Source: Actinomycetota bacterium
Lineage (GTDB): Bacteria; Actinomycetota; Humimicrobiia; Humimicrobiales; Humimicrobiaceae
NCBI GenBank assembly: GCA_003567835.1
Contig: PWYO01000151.1
Location: 1 to 7,594, forward strand
Direction of reading: 5' to 3'
DNA: 7,594 nucleotides
The notes under the pieces are model-generated. The model was not told the origin of the DNA. It saw only the letters and a program-made list of their open reading frames with translations, and did no database searches. The position numbers and the translations under genes are program-made. Shown piece after piece: positions 5,979 through 7,594 of the stretch. Each line of letters starts with the position of its first letter. Positions within the stretch are counted from its first letter, which is position 1.

Positions 5979-7594
5979 TTAAAATAATTTTTGTAAATAT
6001 GCCAATATAATTTCTGAAGCCTTTTTGTCCAGGGGCTGGTTTTCATTCCCGCATTTGGGTGAATAAATGCAGGCAGGACACCCTGCGGTGCAGCCGCAGT
6101 CTTTGACCAGTTCATGGGTCATCACTGTCAGCTTCCCGAACAGCTCAAAGGCCTTCTCTGAGAGACCTATGCCTCCCTGATAGGCATCATAGATAAATAT
6201 GGTGGGTTTCTGGTTTGGGCTGTAAAAAGGATAGGAGACCCCGCCAACATCCCAGCGGTCGCACATAACCACCAGGGGCATCAGGGCAATCATGGCATGT
6301 TCAATGCCGTGCAGACCGCCCCCAAAGTCCAGGCCGGATCGGACAAGCTCTTGTTGGAGCTTTTCGGGTATGGTAAACCATAAACCCACCGTATGAAATT
6401 CCAGGGGCGGAAGATGCAGGCTTACCGTATCCAGAACCCGGTCATATTTGATTACTTTGTAGGCAAAATAGGTTTCTTTGACAGAAATTTGTCCCATAAA
6501 AAGGGAAAAATCGCCTTTTTTTTGGGTCTTGATCTCCTGGTTGATGTCGATATGGACGTCTTTTCGTACTGTGGTGTAATAATCTACATCTTTTTTTTGC
6601 ACATCAACCAGCCCCTGGGCCATATCCAGGCTGTTGACGATATAAGTCTCGCCCCGGTGCAGCATCACCGCGCCCGGATAGGCTTCCCGGTACACTTGAA
6701 CCAGGCTCATGGTCTCCAGGATGCGTCCTGCGCAAACCACCTTAAACTGGTCTCCATAGGCGTTTTCTAAGTGCACCTTGCTGCTGGGATAGTCTTTTCC
6801 GCAGTAAATCCAGCCGTGAGGCGTTTTTTTCATCAGGCCTCTGTTTGAAAAATCCTCTAAAAGCTTTAAGCTTCTTTTGCCAAAATACGGTTCATCCAAA
6901 TCTTTTCGGATGGGCAGTTCAGCGGAAGCGCACATCAGCTGTCCGGCGCTGATATAAGGGTTGGTCAGGTCAATGACAGCATGTTCCGGCGAACTTTCAA
7001 AAAAATAGGCAGGGTGTTTGACCAGGTACTGGTCCAGGGGGTTTTCAAAAGCCACCAGGATTACCATAGATTCCCCAGTGCCCCTCCCTGCTCTTCCGGC
7101 CTGCTGCCAGGTGGATATGATGGTGCCTGGAAAACCGGACATGATGACTGCATCCAGCCTGCCGATATCCATGCCCAATTCCAGGGCATTGGTGGAGATG
7201 ATGCCCAAAAGGCGCCCATCCCTTATGCCCTGTTCAATTTCTCTGCGTTCCCGGGCAAGATATCCTGCCCGGTAAGCGGTGATGCGCTCTGCCAGCGGAC
7301 CGTTTTTGTTTTCCAGTGCTTCTCTGGCCCATTTGCCGATCAGCTCAGCCATTTTTCTGGATACGGTAAAGCAAAGTGTTTGTATGCCCTGGTCCAATAA
7401 GGCAAGCAGCAAGTCCGTGGTCTCCTGATGGACGGAAAGCGGGCCGACTCGGTCATAAGAAGGATTATAGAGTATAAAGTATTTTTTGCCCCGGGGGGTG
7501 CTGTCCTCCCCTACCCAGTCAAAATCCAGCCCGGTTAGCTTAGAAGCAAATTCCAAGGGATTGGCCAATGTGGCCGTGGACAGCACAAATTGCG
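5979..7594 (-). CDS. DEAD/DEAH-box (SF2) DNA helicase with MZB/DUF1998 zinc-binding C-terminus, MrfA/Hrq1-like; N-terminus beyond window
   Basis: The frame is open to the right edge, giving about 537 residues; numbering below starts at the GTG codon at 7586. The window enters at helicase motif III (QFVLSTATLANP), so RecA domain 1 with Walker A and DEAH box lies outside. RecA domain 2 shows motif IV (LCFTVSRKMAE, about 71-81), motif V (STNALELGMDIGRLDAVI, 131-148) and motif VI (QQAGRAGRGTGES, 161-173). The C-terminus has GIEHAMIALMPL (427-438), FIYDAYQGGIGLSEKA (464-479) and the Cys cluster C497, C499, C503, C506, C512 (GCPACIYSPKCGNENQPLDK) typical of the MZB domain. Bacillus subtilis MrfA (YprA) has this architecture and acts in repair of mitomycin C lesions as a 3'-5' helicase; yeast Hrq1 is related. 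The visible part plus a normal RecA1 domain would give roughly the 750 residues of MrfA. An MrfB-type exonuclease partner is not visible here. The stop is 65 bp before the zinc-ribbon gene. Confidence 0.93.
   Translation of the reverse strand, partial: QFVLSTATLANPLEFASKLTGLDFDWVGEDSTPRGKKYFILYNPSYDRVGPLSVHQETTDLLLALLDQGIQTLCFTVSRKMAELIGKWAREALENKNGPLAERITAYRAGYLARERREIEQGIRDGRLLGIISTNALELGMDIGRLDAVIMSGFPGTIISTWQQAGRAGRGTGESMVILVAFENPLDQYLVKHPAYFFESSPEHAVIDLTNPYISAGQLMCASAELPIRKDLDEPYFGKRSLKLLEDFSNRGLMKKTPHGWIYCGKDYPSSKVHLENAYGDQFKVVCAGRILETMSLVQVYREAYPGAVMLHRGETYIVNSLDMAQGLVDVQKKDVDYYTTVRKDVHIDINQEIKTQKKGDFSLFMGQISVKETYFAYKVIKYDRVLDTVSLHLPPLEFHTVGLWFTIPEKLQQELVRSGLDFGGGLHGIEHAMIALMPLVVMCDRWDVGGVSYPFYSPNQKPTIFIYDAYQGGIGLSEKAFELFGKLTVMTHELVKDCGCTAGCPACIYSPKCGNENQPLDKKASEIILAYLQKLF

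Noticed and set aside
1..7594. CRISPR array, tRNA, rRNA, insertion sequence, phage or defence cassette
   Set aside because: No regularly spaced repeats, no tRNA-like cloverleaf in the gaps, no transposase or integrase motifs and no terminal inverted repeats were seen. The DUF1998 helicase alone, without defence partners in view, does not justify a defence-system call.

Overview
This window looks like ordinary chromosomal sequence from a moderate-GC, Gram-negative-type bacterium. The closest resemblance I can suggest is a sulfate-reducing Desulfobacterota (former Deltaproteobacteria) relative. That guess rests on protein style only: a Lon-like protease of the AAA_32 type, a multidomain 7TM-PAS-GGDEF-HD-GYP signalling protein and an MrfA-like helicase. 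No rRNA or other marker gene is present, so the assignment is weak.

Layout: one gene fragment lies on the + strand at the left edge (1-306), the C-terminal part of a short-chain dehydrogenase/reductase. It converges on four genes that all lie on the - strand. In their direction of transcription (right to left) these are: (1) the C-terminal two thirds of a superfamily-2 DNA helicase with a Cys-rich MZB/DUF1998 C-terminus, of the MrfA/YprA-Hrq1 type (5979 to the right edge); (2) a small protein with two zinc-ribbon-like CxxC pairs and a C-terminal membrane anchor (5347-5913); (3) a Lon-family ATP-dependent protease without the LON substrate-binding domain (2781-5174); and (4) a membrane-bound sensor with both a GGDEF and an HD-GYP domain, which could make and degrade cyclic di-GMP (318-2684).

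The helicase and zinc-ribbon genes are 65 bp apart with no promoter that I can see between them, so they are probably co-transcribed. The Lon-like gene follows after 172 bp that contain a good -10 box but no good -35. The cyclic di-GMP gene lies behind an AT-rich 96-bp gap with a near-consensus sigma70 promoter (TTGACA, 16 bp, TATTAT) and an AT-rich upstream stretch. It is therefore probably its own transcription unit. The two convergent genes at the left are separated by only 11 bp, and a perfect 6-bp inverted repeat covers both stop codons.

Taken together, the right-hand part suggests a housekeeping/stress neighbourhood (DNA repair helicase, zinc-ribbon membrane protein, protein quality control), with an independent second-messenger gene downstream. 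I found no CRISPR array, tRNA, rRNA, insertion sequence, phage or defence cassette. Every stretch over 300 bases is occupied by a gene. The points most worth a second look are the uncharacterised zinc-ribbon anchor protein, the unusual Walker motifs of the Lon-like protease, the intact catalytic motifs in both halves of the cyclic di-GMP protein, and an in-frame A AAA AAG heptamer in the protease gene.
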